Counted from the stretch's first letter, positions 51,830 to 61,695 are shown. The stretch: 64,000 nt of DNA from Streptomyces cacaoi (GCF_006539165.1 NZ_BJMM01000012.1:124001-188000), one strand, 5' to 3'. Notes: a model not told the origin generated them from the sequence alone. Made by a program: numbers and translations.

Positions 51830-52174
51830 ATGAAAGGGATTACTTTGTCTATTCAGCTCACCTTCGATGACCTCCTCAACGAAGCCACTACCGCTCCTGG
51901 CGTGGAATTTACCGACGCCCACGGAGAAGTCATCACGATCCGCCCCTTCGAAAGCCTTCCGGGCGCGGACTTCAAGCTCGTCCTGAAGTACATCGATATC
52001 CTCCAGGACGATAAGACCAAGGAATCCTCGAAGATCGAGACCATGGACGCGTGCCTTGTGACCGCCTGCGACAAGCGGACCGCCATGCAGGAGGCACTCG
52101 ATTCCCTCCCGCTCAAGTCCCGGGAAGCAATCTTCAATGCCTGGATGGAGACGGCTCAGGTCCCGGAATCCTGA
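51830..52174 (+). CDS. tail assembly chaperone, unshifted form
   Basis: 114 residues, ATG behind GAAAGGGAAG. Acidic and helical (QLTFDDLLNEATTAPG, YIDILQDDKTKESS), lambda gpG-like by position. Ribosomes that slip by -1 near the stop continue into the overlapping frame to give the longer GT-type form. Confidence 0.82.
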   Translation: MKGITLSIQLTFDDLLNEATTAPGVEFTDAHGEVITIRPFESLPGADFKLVLKYIDILQDDKTKESSKIETMDACLVTACDKRTAMQEALDSLPLKSREAIFNAWMETAQVPES

Positions 52175-52647
52175 CGCTCCGCTCGATGATCGACGACCAC
52201 GGCACGGAGATCACTGCGGATTTCCGCAGGTACTACGGGCTGGACATTCTCGATGTCTTCCGAGGTTCCCTATCTCCTCGCCGGTGTCTCGCACTGATTG
52301 CGGAGCTTCCTCTCGATTCGGCATTCCACAACCGGCAACTCTCCGACGAAAAAGAGAGAGGCTGGGACCGGACCGCGTTCATGCTTGCTGACGTTATCGA
52401 CGCCATTCATGGGCTCCATACGACCGTAGCCAAGTCCAATAGCAAGAGCCCCCGCGGCGTAAAGCAACCTCCCCCGTACCCCACCCCACGGCGCAAGACA
52501 AAGGAGACAACCTCCAACCCCTTCGCCGAGGCCCTACGTGCAGAGCCGCCAGCAGGTCAATCGAATAATTCTTCGTTTCCTATTCCACAGGACGTGCTTT
52601 CCCGATCCGGGATGGGGGGTGACGGCACTCCGTTCAAACTGACGTAA
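52162..52647 (+). CDS. tail assembly chaperone, -1 frameshift extension
   Basis: This frame continues the chaperone in -1 relative to the first part; I place the switch at the CCCGGAA stretch just before its stop (about 52162). The extension (LTLRSMIDDHGTEITADFRR, DILDVFRGSLSPRRCLALIA) has the typical second half of actinophage chaperones. ATG 52186 could start it independently but lacks a good ribosome site. The two forms bind the tape measure during tail assembly. Confidence 0.75.
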   Translation, partial: PGILTLRSMIDDHGTEITADFRRYYGLDILDVFRGSLSPRRCLALIAELPLDSAFHNRQLSDEKERGWDRTAFMLADVIDAIHGLHTTVAKSNSKSPRGVKQPPPYPTPRRKTKETTSNPFAEALRAEPPAGQSNNSSFPIPQDVLSRSGMGGDGTPFKLT

Positions 52648-52657
52648 GGGGGTGCCC

Positions 52658-55288
52658 ATGGCTGCCGGCGCCAGCCCCGGAGGAAAGACGGTAGGGCGCG
52701 TAAATGTACGCGTCCTGCCTGACACCTCCCTCTTCAAGCAGCGTCTTGAGGCATATCTCGCCCGAGTCGAGGCGATGACCGAGGTGTCCGTCAACCTGGA
52801 CCTCGACACGAGGCGAGCCCAGGCACGGCTCGAAGAGCTCACCCGCGACCGGGAAATAGACATTCGCGTTGATGCGGATACTGCCCGCGCACGGGCACAG
52901 TTGGCTGCGATCACGCGGGACCGGCACGTCACAGTGCACGCGCATTCCAACCGCCGCAGCCTTACGCAGGTGGGCCGTGTCCTCGGTATGACGGTGCGCA
53001 CAGCGCTCAGTTCCGTATATCTGGCCGGGTCCGCGCTCGCCAAGGTCGGGGCCATGGCCCTTTCTGGTCTGGGAAAAGCAGCGGGCTGGGTCGCGGGGAA
53101 GCTGAACGAGGCGGCCCAGTGGGCCAGCCAGGCTTTCCGGACGGTCAGCCAAGCCCTGTCAAAGGCTGGGGAAAAGGTTGACGCCTTCGCCACCGTGATG
53201 GGTGAAATGGCGGCGAATATATTGGTCAACTCGACCAATATACCGATGCTCATTGTGCAGATGGCCATGATGTCGGCGATGTTCGGCCTGGTCACGTGGG
53301 CGGCTATCGCCCTGGTGGGGGCCATCGCCGCTCTCGGGTCTGCGCTGGTGGTGATCATCAGTTCCGTAATTGCCATTCTCAGTCTTCTCGCTGTGATGGC
53401 TGCGGCCATGGTCGGCGCCGCGATTGCTGTAGCGGCCCTTGCGGCTGCGCCACTTGCCGTGCTCGGCGTCGGCGCGCTCATCATCGCCCAGAACGAGAAG
53501 ATGAAGAAGTCCTTCGCCTCTTTGAAAAAGAAGGTCTCGGGCATCTTCACCAAGGCCGTTCAGCCCTTGTTTACGGAATTCAAAAAGCAGATTCCGCTGA
53601 TCAACAGAATGCTTGACAACTGGGCGCCGGAACTCAAGCGCGCCTTCGCTGCCGCCTCGAAACACCTCGAAGTTTTCATTCGAGGCTTCATGCGCGGGCT
53701 GACATCGCTGACATCTGCGCTCGCCGACGCGATGAGCACCAGCGGTTTCGCGCGGTTCGCTCAGTCGCTTGCCGGGCTTATGAACACCGTAGGCCAATCC
53801 CTGGGGCGCTTCTTCCAGATTTTGGCCGTCCACGGGTCGAAGCTCGCTGTGGTGGTCAACGAGATCGGCAATTCGGTCAGCATGCTGCTGCCTTCCTTTG
53901 CACGACTCCTCGTCGCCCTATCGTCGGGGGCGCCGGCTGTCGGCAAATTCGCGGAGGGAGCGGCCCGGCTCATGGATGCCATGAGTCCGCTGTTGTCGGT
54001 GGGGCTGAGTTCCAGCGGATTCGCTGCTTTTATGCAGAGCATATCCGACGGATTGGCAGTCCTCGGAAAATCCGTGGGCACCTGGTTCGCGACGGCGACC
54101 AAGCATGGGGCCGCTTTCGGCGACGCCTTCGAATCCATGATGGAGCTGCTGGCCCGCACTGCTACGCCGATGGCTGAACTCATGGCGGATTTGGCAGAGG
54201 TAACACCTCTAGTGATGGGCGCTTTGAGTGAGTCCTTCGAGAATCTTATACCCGTACTTTCGAAGTTTCTCACCGCTTGGGCCGAAGCGTCGCCGGAGAT
54301 TATCGAATCCATCACCGATGCTATCATCGGGCTTCTCAATTACTTCTCCCGAGGGGAAGTAGTCGAGGCGATAACTGAGCTGACGCAGAGCTTCATAGAT
54401 TTTTTCGCGGAAATCCTGAATGCCGACGTGCTGGATACACTCATCAGCATCAGCCAGCTTTTCGCTGAAATGATGGGATTCTTGGCTCCGATAGTCGGTC
54501 ATTTGCTCCCTTACATGCTTTACCTGATGGTCCCTCTCGTCACAGCCTACGGGATTTTGCGTTCGGTTGTGAGCGCACTATGGGACGCGATTTTGGCATT
54601 CGTGTCCTGGTGCAGAGATGCCTGGAGCTCCTTGGCAGAGACTACCGGCCACTACTGGCAGGTGATCAAGGGCTGGGTTGTGAATGCAATATCCACAGCC
54701 TCCGATTTTGTCGGGTCATGCATTTCCACCATAAAGGGTTGGTGGAATGGGCTCAAGGCGCAGGTGCTGTCCATCTGGTCGGGTATCGGCGACGGTATTC
54801 GTCGGGCGATGGAGGGCGGCAAACGGTGGGTGTCCAAGGCGATAAGCGCCATGACGGGTGCGTTCGAGGGCCTGAAGAATGGGGTGAAAGCGGTGCTCAA
54901 CACCATAATCGGTTGGTGGAACGGACTGGCTGACCATCTCAAAATTCCCAGCTGGGTCCCGAAGGTCGGAGGAAAAGGGCTACCGCACATCACTCCCTTT
55001 TCTGCCGATGTGAAACTGCGTATGGCTCCGGGCCTCTCCCCGTTCACCATGCTGGCTGCTGCTCCGCTGCCTACTGGGGACTCCTTTGACACGCAGCCAG
55101 CCAGCCAGACCGCATACCGCACCAGCGCGCGACTCCTGCGCGATGTCTTCGGTGACCGGGACCGCGGTGTCGCACCGCAGCCGTCGCCCCGTACCACAAC
55201 GGTCAATGTCACGGCGAATACAGACGCCAATCCGTACGAAATCGGCCGCGAGGTGGCCTGGGCTCTGCGCACCAGAGCCGTCGTCTAG
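52658..55288 (+). CDS. tape measure protein
   Basis: 876 residues from ATG 52658 (GGGGG upstream). Long Ala-rich helical protein: an N-terminal coiled part, a hydrophobic middle with several membrane-like helices (about 190-275), a second hydrophobic stretch (about 610-640), then repeats with WW-containing segments (IKGWWNGLK, IIGWWNGLA). It sets the tail length and is injected first into the cell. Its length predicts a tail near 130 nm by the usual 0.15 nm per residue rule. Confidence 0.92.
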   Translation: MAAGASPGGKTVGRVNVRVLPDTSLFKQRLEAYLARVEAMTEVSVNLDLDTRRAQARLEELTRDREIDIRVDADTARARAQLAAITRDRHVTVHAHSNRRSLTQVGRVLGMTVRTALSSVYLAGSALAKVGAMALSGLGKAAGWVAGKLNEAAQWASQAFRTVSQALSKAGEKVDAFATVMGEMAANILVNSTNIPMLIVQMAMMSAMFGLVTWAAIALVGAIAALGSALVVIISSVIAILSLLAVMAAAMVGAAIAVAALAAAPLAVLGVGALIIAQNEKMKKSFASLKKKVSGIFTKAVQPLFTEFKKQIPLINRMLDNWAPELKRAFAAASKHLEVFIRGFMRGLTSLTSALADAMSTSGFARFAQSLAGLMNTVGQSLGRFFQILAVHGSKLAVVVNEIGNSVSMLLPSFARLLVALSSGAPAVGKFAEGAARLMDAMSPLLSVGLSSSGFAAFMQSISDGLAVLGKSVGTWFATATKHGAAFGDAFESMMELLARTATPMAELMADLAEVTPLVMGALSESFENLIPVLSKFLTAWAEASPEIIESITDAIIGLLNYFSRGEVVEAITELTQSFIDFFAEILNADVLDTLISISQLFAEMMGFLAPIVGHLLPYMLYLMVPLVTAYGILRSVVSALWDAILAFVSWCRDAWSSLAETTGHYWQVIKGWVVNAISTASDFVGSCISTIKGWWNGLKAQVLSIWSGIGDGIRRAMEGGKRWVSKAISAMTGAFEGLKNGVKAVLNTIIGWWNGLADHLKIPSWVPKVGGKGLPHITPFSADVKLRMAPGLSPFTMLAAAPLPTGDSFDTQPASQTAYRTSARLLRDVFGDRDRGVAPQPSPRTTTVNVTANTDANPYEIGREVAWALRTRAVV

Positions 55289-55299
55289 AGAGGAGATAC

Positions 55300-56178
55300 A
55301 TGGCGGAGTTGGAAGAATGGACCTGCGAATACGACGGGCTCATATTGAATTCCCCGGACTCTGCCATATTCATCAAGGAAATCGAAGGGCTTCTCTCACT
55401 GCCCGACATCCGGTCGTCCGACCTGGAACTTGTGCAGCGCGATGGCCTGTGGCCGGGGGACGACTTCCTCGGCGGCCGGGAGATCACGCTCTCACTGCGG
55501 GTACAGTCACGCTACGACGACCAGTTCGCCCGAGTGGTCAACGCCCTCCAAACCGCCTTCGCGGCTGGGCGTGAGGAGCTGCCGTTCCGCTTCCGGCTGC
55601 CGGGCCTGTGTCGCGGCGAGACCGCCTTCGTCATGTGCCGGCCACGTAAGCGGGACGTCACGATGACCGAGGCGTTCGCCCGGTACGCGACAGACGTCAC
55701 CGTGAGCCTGTTCGCCACGGACCCGCGCCTGTACTCGCAGGAGATGCGTAGGACGCGCGTGACGACCACGGCCGCCCCGCCGCTCGGGCCCACCGAGGGC
55801 CTGGCGGTGCCCATGGCCGCTCCCCTGCTGTTCCAGGAACGGCAGGGTCCCCTCCAAAAACCAAAGTTCCAAAGAATCGAGGTCCGCGGCTCCGAACCGG
55901 TACGGCCGCTGGTTCATTTCGAGGACGCGGTCAACCCTCGCCTCACGCACGTGACCAGCGGCGCTCACTTCGAGGCCCGCTCCAACGGGGAGCTGCTCGC
56001 CGACTTCGACACGGGCACCTTGAGCGATCCCAGGGGGCGGCCACTGCCGAACGCCCTGGCGGCTCCGTCCTCGACGTGGCTCCGGTTCGCCCCGGGCGCC
56101 AACTGGGTCGCTCTCACGCACGGCGACGAATTCACACAAGCACGAGCAACGATTTCCTGGCGGGATGTGTGGGTGTAG
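55300..56178 (+). CDS. distal tail (Dit-like) protein
   Basis: 292 residues. Opens MAELEEWTCEYDGLILNS, then SSDLELVQRDGLWPGDDFLG and a beta-rich galectin-like remainder; typical of the tail-tip adaptor following the tape measure. Ends abutting the next ATG. Confidence 0.8.
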   Translation: MAELEEWTCEYDGLILNSPDSAIFIKEIEGLLSLPDIRSSDLELVQRDGLWPGDDFLGGREITLSLRVQSRYDDQFARVVNALQTAFAAGREELPFRFRLPGLCRGETAFVMCRPRKRDVTMTEAFARYATDVTVSLFATDPRLYSQEMRRTRVTTTAAPPLGPTEGLAVPMAAPLLFQERQGPLQKPKFQRIEVRGSEPVRPLVHFEDAVNPRLTHVTSGAHFEARSNGELLADFDTGTLSDPRGRPLPNALAAPSSTWLRFAPGANWVALTHGDEFTQARATISWRDVWV

Positions 56179-57162
56179 ATGGCTGACTTCGTCTATTTCC
56201 GGGACGGTGAAACGTATTCCGCCGCCCAGATGTCTGTGTACACCGACATGGTCCTCACCGACGGCGGTGGGGGCCATCTCCTTGCGTCGGTAGGGCACTT
56301 CGCACCCCGCGCCGACACCGGCTCGCGCTCGGTGGTCGTCGCGAGCGGAACGGCCTACCTCGCACTGGTCGGAGGCGGGCACAGGCCGCTCGCCAGCGCA
56401 GGCGGCTCTGTCGAGGTGCCGGCGAGCACGGGAACCCCGCGGCGCGACTTGGTCGTGCTGCGCACCGATGGCACGCAGGTGCTCTACGAGCTCATCCGAG
56501 GCTCAGGCAGCAAGGCACCTGATCGACCGGCCGAGGCCCTTGCTGTCGCCTGGGTGGACATCACGGCCACCGGCCAGTTCAGCATCCGCGACGTGCGCTT
56601 CAGCGGTGCCTACAAGGACCAGTTCCTCTCTCCTGCCCCGGGCGTGGTGGGCGTCGACTGGGGCGGCGTCCTGCCGGACATCTCCTTGTTCCGCCGCGGG
56701 GCTCAGTGCGTCGACATCGGCACTGGCCAGCGGTGGACAGCTCACGATGAGAGTTGGCACACCCCGGACTTCGGCCCGTGGAAGGAGGTGTCCCTGGTGA
56801 GGTCCTTCACCGATTCGAAGGCCGGGACGATCACCCCGACCGGTGAGCTGTACATCCGGGAGTCCTCGGACTCGTGGCAGATATCCGGTCGGGTCGGCAT
56901 CGTCTATTCCAAGGACGAGGCCGGCATCGCGTGGGGCGATTACCACGTCATCGGCTACGCCCCGGAGTCCATCACCCGGCCGATCGCTAACGCATACGCA
57001 GCGGCAGGACAGACCATCACCGTCAACGGGCCGGTGTGCCGCATCGCCCTGCGCAAAGACCTGAGTATCGAGGCCGCGACGGTCGGCCATGTCCGCAACC
57101 TGTACATCAACACCTCCTTGGCGAAAGACCCGTACAACTACGACCTGATGGAGGTCAGTTGA
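56179..57162 (+). CDS. minor tail / baseplate protein
   Basis: 327 residues. N-terminal region ADFVYFRDGETYSAAQMSVY followed by beta-repeat sequence with GSRSVVVASGTAYLALVGGG. Order and composition indicate a tail-tip or baseplate component. No enzyme motif. Confidence 0.75.
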   Translation: MADFVYFRDGETYSAAQMSVYTDMVLTDGGGGHLLASVGHFAPRADTGSRSVVVASGTAYLALVGGGHRPLASAGGSVEVPASTGTPRRDLVVLRTDGTQVLYELIRGSGSKAPDRPAEALAVAWVDITATGQFSIRDVRFSGAYKDQFLSPAPGVVGVDWGGVLPDISLFRRGAQCVDIGTGQRWTAHDESWHTPDFGPWKEVSLVRSFTDSKAGTITPTGELYIRESSDSWQISGRVGIVYSKDEAGIAWGDYHVIGYAPESITRPIANAYAAAGQTITVNGPVCRIALRKDLSIEAATVGHVRNLYINTSLAKDPYNYDLMEVS

Positions 57163-58241
57163 TCGCCACTGGGCACACATACGAACTCCTGCACGTCGAG
57201 GCCCGCACGGGCGCGGTCATCGAGCCGCTACCGATCGCGTCGCTGAACTACGTGGACGAGCTCAACGCAGCCGGCTCGATCAGAGCGGAGATCCCCGCCA
57301 ACGTCCCCGGGATCACCAGCGACTCGTTGTGGACTGGTGGGTCCGGCCTGGTGGTTCTCCGGGACGGGGACCCGGTATGGGGCGGGTTCTTGTGGGCAGC
57401 CGACGCCGACCTGGATGCCAACAAGGTCAGCCTGAGCGGCACCGGGTACTTCTCCCACTACGAGAACGTCCACCTCGACCGCGGCTACAACGGCAACAAC
57501 AGCAAGGTGAACCAGAGTTGGCATCTGCGGAACTGGATCGAGTACGCCAACAGCAACGGTGGCATAGACACCGACACCCGGTACATCAACACCGATGCCG
57601 TCTCCACCCGCCGGTCTTGGGACGTCAGTGAATTCAAGTCCATCGGTGATGCCATTGAAGAGATCGCCGAAGATGACCGGGGCTTCAATTTCCGGATCAT
57701 GCCGTTCTGGATGAATAGGGGGAAACTGGTTGGAAACCGCTTCGTGCGCACCTCGCGGGGCGGTTCCGTCGTTCCTTTCAGGCTGGTGCACAAACAGACC
57801 TGCAACGTGAAGAAGGTGACCTACGACTCCGCGTCGCTGGCCACCCACGCCTACGCCCTCGGGGCCCAGGACAAGTCCGGTCGCCGGCCGATCGAGTCGG
57901 CGACGAATGCTGGCCTGTATGCGCGGATGCCCCGGAAGAACGTGGTGAAGTCCTACACGGACGCGAAGGACCGGCACACACTCCGCTCCAAGGCTGCCTC
58001 TCTCGCTAGCGCAGGGAAGACACCGATCGCCGTCCCCTCGCTGACGCTGTATCCGGACCTCGACCCTTTCGCCTTCTCCCCCGGGGACACCGGAACCGTG
58101 TACGTCCAACAGGGATACGTCAGAGTGAACGATGATTTTGTGATCACCTCCCGGTCCATCAGCGTCGATACGGCCGGGCGGGAAGAGACGAGCCTGTCCC
58201 TCGCCAATAAGGAGGTGTACGGGATTGGCGAATCAGAGTAA
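57159..58241 (+). CDS. minor tail protein (Gp37-like baseplate hub)
   Basis: 360 residues from TTG 57159 overlapping the previous stop (TTGA). Contains LNYVDELNAAGSIRAEIPAN, RDGDPVWGGFLWAADAD and a Gly/Asn-rich middle, matching siphovirus Gp37/hub proteins. It likely positions the receptor-binding proteins. Confidence 0.8.
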   Translation: MIATGHTYELLHVEARTGAVIEPLPIASLNYVDELNAAGSIRAEIPANVPGITSDSLWTGGSGLVVLRDGDPVWGGFLWAADADLDANKVSLSGTGYFSHYENVHLDRGYNGNNSKVNQSWHLRNWIEYANSNGGIDTDTRYINTDAVSTRRSWDVSEFKSIGDAIEEIAEDDRGFNFRIMPFWMNRGKLVGNRFVRTSRGGSVVPFRLVHKQTCNVKKVTYDSASLATHAYALGAQDKSGRRPIESATNAGLYARMPRKNVVKSYTDAKDRHTLRSKAASLASAGKTPIAVPSLTLYPDLDPFAFSPGDTGTVYVQQGYVRVNDDFVITSRSISVDTAGREETSLSLANKEVYGIGESE

Positions 58242-58821
58242 TGCCATGCCTCCCTCACTGGTGCGAGAGCTGGCGGACATACAACGGCGTCTCTCCGCGC
58301 TGGAGCGCAGCCCTCGTCAAGGGTCGGTCAACGAACCGCTGCCCGTGGGCAATAGCTCTTCCCGCGACTTGGAAGGCACAGCCGGCGTGTTGGGGTACGT
58401 CAACTCAACCGGCATGAACATGGAGGTGGTGCACGTTGCGTTCCCATTCTTCATCCCGGAATCCGGCGGGAAACTCGCGGATGTGTCCGCCGAGTTCTGG
58501 CTGGAGAGCGCGCTGGGCGGGCGGACCGATTCCCTCGCAGTGAGCACGTCGAAGGTCGGAGACTATTACACCCATCTCGCCTCCTTCTGCTGGATCCACT
58601 CGGACCCCATCGGATTCGACGACTCGTGGATTTGGAAGACGATACGCGTGCATTACAAGGCCACCAAACGCGACAAGGAATCGGGGCTGTGCGTCTTCGC
58701 AGGCCCACCGAGTTACGCCGTCGGGTTCCCCCTCGGAACCTATGCAGAGGAGAGTATCTCCGGCCATCCACAGGTTGACGGCTCGCTCACCCTCATCCGC
58801 AACAACCCAATTTATCAATGA
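58225..58821 (+). CDS. minor tail protein, unknown role
   Basis: 198 residues from TTG, overlapping the previous gene by 17 bases. Begins with a helix (LVRELADIQRRLSALERSP) suited to trimerise, then a beta-rich domain with a Trp-rich end (SFCWIHSDPIGFDDSWIW). A short fibre or fibre adaptor is likely. Confidence 0.7.
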   Translation: MANQSNAMPPSLVRELADIQRRLSALERSPRQGSVNEPLPVGNSSSRDLEGTAGVLGYVNSTGMNMEVVHVAFPFFIPESGGKLADVSAEFWLESALGGRTDSLAVSTSKVGDYYTHLASFCWIHSDPIGFDDSWIWKTIRVHYKATKRDKESGLCVFAGPPSYAVGFPLGTYAEESISGHPQVDGSLTLIRNNPIYQ

Positions 58822-58827
58822 GGTGGA

Positions 58828-60411
58828 ATGTCCCGACGCTACTTCTGGTTTGACGACATCACCGAGGGCGATCCCGGACAGCTCCCCGAGGGCATCCCGA
58901 CCGTGGTACTCACCGGGACGTACCTGAGCCCGAATGGCCTGCCGTACTCGGGCAAGGTCGAGATCACACCGCCCGGCGCCTTGTCCTTCGGCGACCAGGA
59001 CGTGATCGTCACTGGGCCGGCCGTCATCCGGCTCGACGGGCAGGGCAGCTTCTCGGCCAGAGTGCCCGCGACCGACAGCACCACCAACCCCGTCGACTGG
59101 GCCTACACGATCACCGAGAAGCTCGACGGCTTCATAGACCGACCGCCCTACGCGATCAAGCTCCCCGCCGAGCTGGCGACCGCGGACTTGGCGGACCTGG
59201 CCCCGAGCGACCCCGAGACGCCCAACTACGTTCCCGTCGTCGGCCCGCCCGGCCCCAGAGGCCCCCGCGGCGCGACGGGGCCGCAGGGGCCGCAGGGACT
59301 CCAGGGGGACCCGGGCACGCCTGGCGCCCACTGGACCTTCGGCGTGGGTATTCCGAGCCACGAGGCGGCTGACGGCGACCTGTACGCCGATACCGCCACA
59401 GGAGACCTGTACACCCGCAGCGACGGCGCCTGGTCCATGAAGACCAACCTCAAAGGCCCCAAGGGCGATCCGGGCGACGGCGCGGGCAATGTCATCTCGG
59501 TCAACGGCATCGAGCCCGATGGCGCAGGCGACGTCGCTCTGACCGCCAAGGACGTCAAGGCCCTCCCCGACAGCGGCCACGTGGGCTCGGCGATCTCCTT
59601 CCAGCAGAACGGAGTGGACCGCTGGGTGTGCCAGGTCGACGAGAAGGACGAGGCCGGCAGCGACACAGGCTCGGACTTCGAGCTTGCGGCCTGGAGCGAC
59701 ACGGGGCAGCGCAAGCCGTGTGTTCTGTACGCGAAGCGGGAGACCGGCAGCGTCGGCATCGGCACGAACAACCTCGTGCACGGCGCCCAGCTCACCGTCG
59801 GCGGCCCGGTGGCCCTGGCGGACGTCGAGGACCGGCCGAGCGAAGTCGACGGCGGAGTGGTCGCCTTCAGTCAGGACGGCCAGTTCACGGTGAAGAACCG
59901 TGACGGGTCGACCGCCACCCTCGTGGATGCGGTACCGACGTCCGAGAAGGGTGCACCCGGCGGCGTGGCCGCGCTGGACGAGAGCGGCAAGCTGCCGATG
60001 GGCCAGATGCCGGGCGAGCCGGTATCGGCCGAGGCGACGACGAACCTGGACCGCGTCCAGGGCAGCATCACCTACCAGTTCATCGCGCCGGGGGTGGTGT
60101 TCTTCGCCCTGAGTGTGGACGCCTCCGCGGACCCTGCCAGCGGCGAAGCCTCCAGCCTCGATGTGAACCTTCCTTTCCCGGTGGGCGGCTCCTCGCAGGG
60201 ATTCGTGGCAGGTGTCTGGAGCCGTGGTTCGGACACGCCGAACCGCACGATGGTGTACGCCGAGCCGTCGCCCACGAACAAGACGCTGGTGCTGTGGCAG
60301 CAGAACGACGGGGAGACCAACGGGGACTGGAACCGGTTCGGCACCGCCCGTATCGCCAAGGGCCACCACGTCACCATCAGCGGCACGTTGTTCAGCCCCG
60401 GCCCTCGCTGA
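58828..60411 (+). CDS. tail fibre with collagen-like repeats
   Basis: 527 residues. N-terminal beta domain, a collagen-like Gly-X-Y stretch (about 139-166), a second short GPKGDPGDG, then beta-rich repeats and a C-terminal lectin-like half with the AAL DESGKLPMGQMPG type linker seen in fibres. Likely a receptor-binding fibre. Collagen-like segments are common in actinophage fibres. Confidence 0.82.
   Translation: MSRRYFWFDDITEGDPGQLPEGIPTVVLTGTYLSPNGLPYSGKVEITPPGALSFGDQDVIVTGPAVIRLDGQGSFSARVPATDSTTNPVDWAYTITEKLDGFIDRPPYAIKLPAELATADLADLAPSDPETPNYVPVVGPPGPRGPRGATGPQGPQGLQGDPGTPGAHWTFGVGIPSHEAADGDLYADTATGDLYTRSDGAWSMKTNLKGPKGDPGDGAGNVISVNGIEPDGAGDVALTAKDVKALPDSGHVGSAISFQQNGVDRWVCQVDEKDEAGSDTGSDFELAAWSDTGQRKPCVLYAKRETGSVGIGTNNLVHGAQLTVGGPVALADVEDRPSEVDGGVVAFSQDGQFTVKNRDGSTATLVDAVPTSEKGAPGGVAALDESGKLPMGQMPGEPVSAEATTNLDRVQGSITYQFIAPGVVFFALSVDASADPASGEASSLDVNLPFPVGGSSQGFVAGVWSRGSDTPNRTMVYAEPSPTNKTLVLWQQNDGETNGDWNRFGTARIAKGHHVTISGTLFSPGPR
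59242..59325 (+). repeat. collagen-like Gly-X-Y coding repeat
   Basis: Nine tandem Gly-X-Y triplets (GPP GPR GPR GAT GPQ ...) within the fibre gene; forms a triple helix in trimers. Confidence 0.85.
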
Positions 60412-60428
60412 GCCCCTTCCCCATACGC

Positions 60429-60454
60429 ACCCCGGGATCTTCCCCGGGGTTTTT
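60429..60454 (+). terminator. terminator between fibre and spike genes
   Basis: An 8-bp stem ACCCCGGG / CCCGGGGT with TTTTT, followed by ATGCCC and a Shine-Dalgarno: third copy of the module. Confidence 0.7.
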
Positions 60455-60474
60455 CATGCCCCCAGGAGATGCAT

Positions 60475-61695
60475 TTGGGAAACGTACTGAACCTGCGTGA
60501 TTACGGTGCCAAGGGTGACGGCGTCGCCGATGACGCGCCGGCCATCCGGCATGTGCTGGAGATGGCGGACGCCGCGGGCGGCGCCACCGTCATCGCTCCG
60601 CCGGGGGTGTACCTGCTCGACTCCGCGCCCACCTGGCCGGCTCCGTGCCTGCTGATGCCCGCGAACACGACGCTGGTGGCGGAGGACGGCGCTGTGTTCC
60701 GCCGCAGCGTGAACCTCCACAACCGGCTGGTGCAGAACTTCGACGGCCACGAAGAGCACCCCGGCTACTCGGGCCGCAGCAACATCCACATCGTGGGCGG
60801 CACGTGGGACGGCAACGCCCCCGACCGGGTCGGCGGCGGCAACATGATGGCCTTCGCGCACGCCCGGAACATCTCCGTGAGCGAGGCCCGCTTCCTCGAC
60901 CAGCCCAACAACCACGCCATCGAGTTCAACGCGATCGACGGCGGCCAGGTGCGCCACTGCCGTTTCGAGGGGTCCGTGCCCAAGCCGGACCACCCGCAGA
61001 CCACCGAGGCGATCCAGATCGACGGTGCTTTCGGCGCGGCCGGCCTGGAGGGCGGCCTGCCCTACGACAACACCATGTCGAAGGACATCCTCGTCGAGGG
61101 ATGCACCGCGAACGCCTCCGAGAAGTGCGGGCCCTGGGGGCTGCTCGTCGGCTCCCACGCCGGGCACACCGGTCAGCGCTACGAGGGAATCCGCGTGGTG
61201 AACAACCTCGTCCTGGACAGCCTCGTCTACGGAGTACGCGCCTACGACTGGAAGAACGCCGAGATCGTCTCCAACGTGATCATCGGCAAGGACCGGGACA
61301 CCTACAAGGCCGGCATCTGCGTCGCTTCGGGAGTCACATCCTCGGATGCGGTCCTCGTCTCCAACAACGTCCTCGATCACGCGGGCGGAACGGGCTTCGG
61401 CTCCATCGAAATCCGCCAGTACACGGGCGCGCAGAATCCGCCCGGCGGCGTCATCGTTTCCAACAACGTGATCTCCCATTACTCGGGTCACGGCGTGATG
61501 TCCGAGGGCGACGCAACGCAGATCATCGGCAACTTCATCCGTGCCAGCCTCGGCACCGCCGTGAATGGGATCTACGTCCCCAACGCCGGAGCCTCGCACG
61601 TGAATATTCACCTCAACCGCGTGACCGGTGGTCGGCCGATCGTCGCCCCCTCCGGGACGGTACACATCGGAAACGACCCCGAGCCGACCCTTTAG
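60475..61695 (+). CDS. right-handed beta-helix tail spike
   Basis: 406 residues from TTG 60475 (GGAG six bases upstream; the ATG at 60469 is too close to it). N-terminal NLRDYGAKGDGVADDAPAI is the pectate-lyase/tailspike entry motif; the rest is a parallel beta-helix ladder rich in Asn/Gly turns (VVNNLVLDSLVYGVRA, IVSNVIIGKDR). Such spikes bind or cut cell-wall or capsular polymers. Catalytic residues cannot be fixed by eye. Confidence 0.85.
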   Translation: MGNVLNLRDYGAKGDGVADDAPAIRHVLEMADAAGGATVIAPPGVYLLDSAPTWPAPCLLMPANTTLVAEDGAVFRRSVNLHNRLVQNFDGHEEHPGYSGRSNIHIVGGTWDGNAPDRVGGGNMMAFAHARNISVSEARFLDQPNNHAIEFNAIDGGQVRHCRFEGSVPKPDHPQTTEAIQIDGAFGAAGLEGGLPYDNTMSKDILVEGCTANASEKCGPWGLLVGSHAGHTGQRYEGIRVVNNLVLDSLVYGVRAYDWKNAEIVSNVIIGKDRDTYKAGICVASGVTSSDAVLVSNNVLDHAGGTGFGSIEIRQYTGAQNPPGGVIVSNNVISHYSGHGVMSEGDATQIIGNFIRASLGTAVNGIYVPNAGASHVNIHLNRVTGGRPIVAPSGTVHIGNDPEPTL

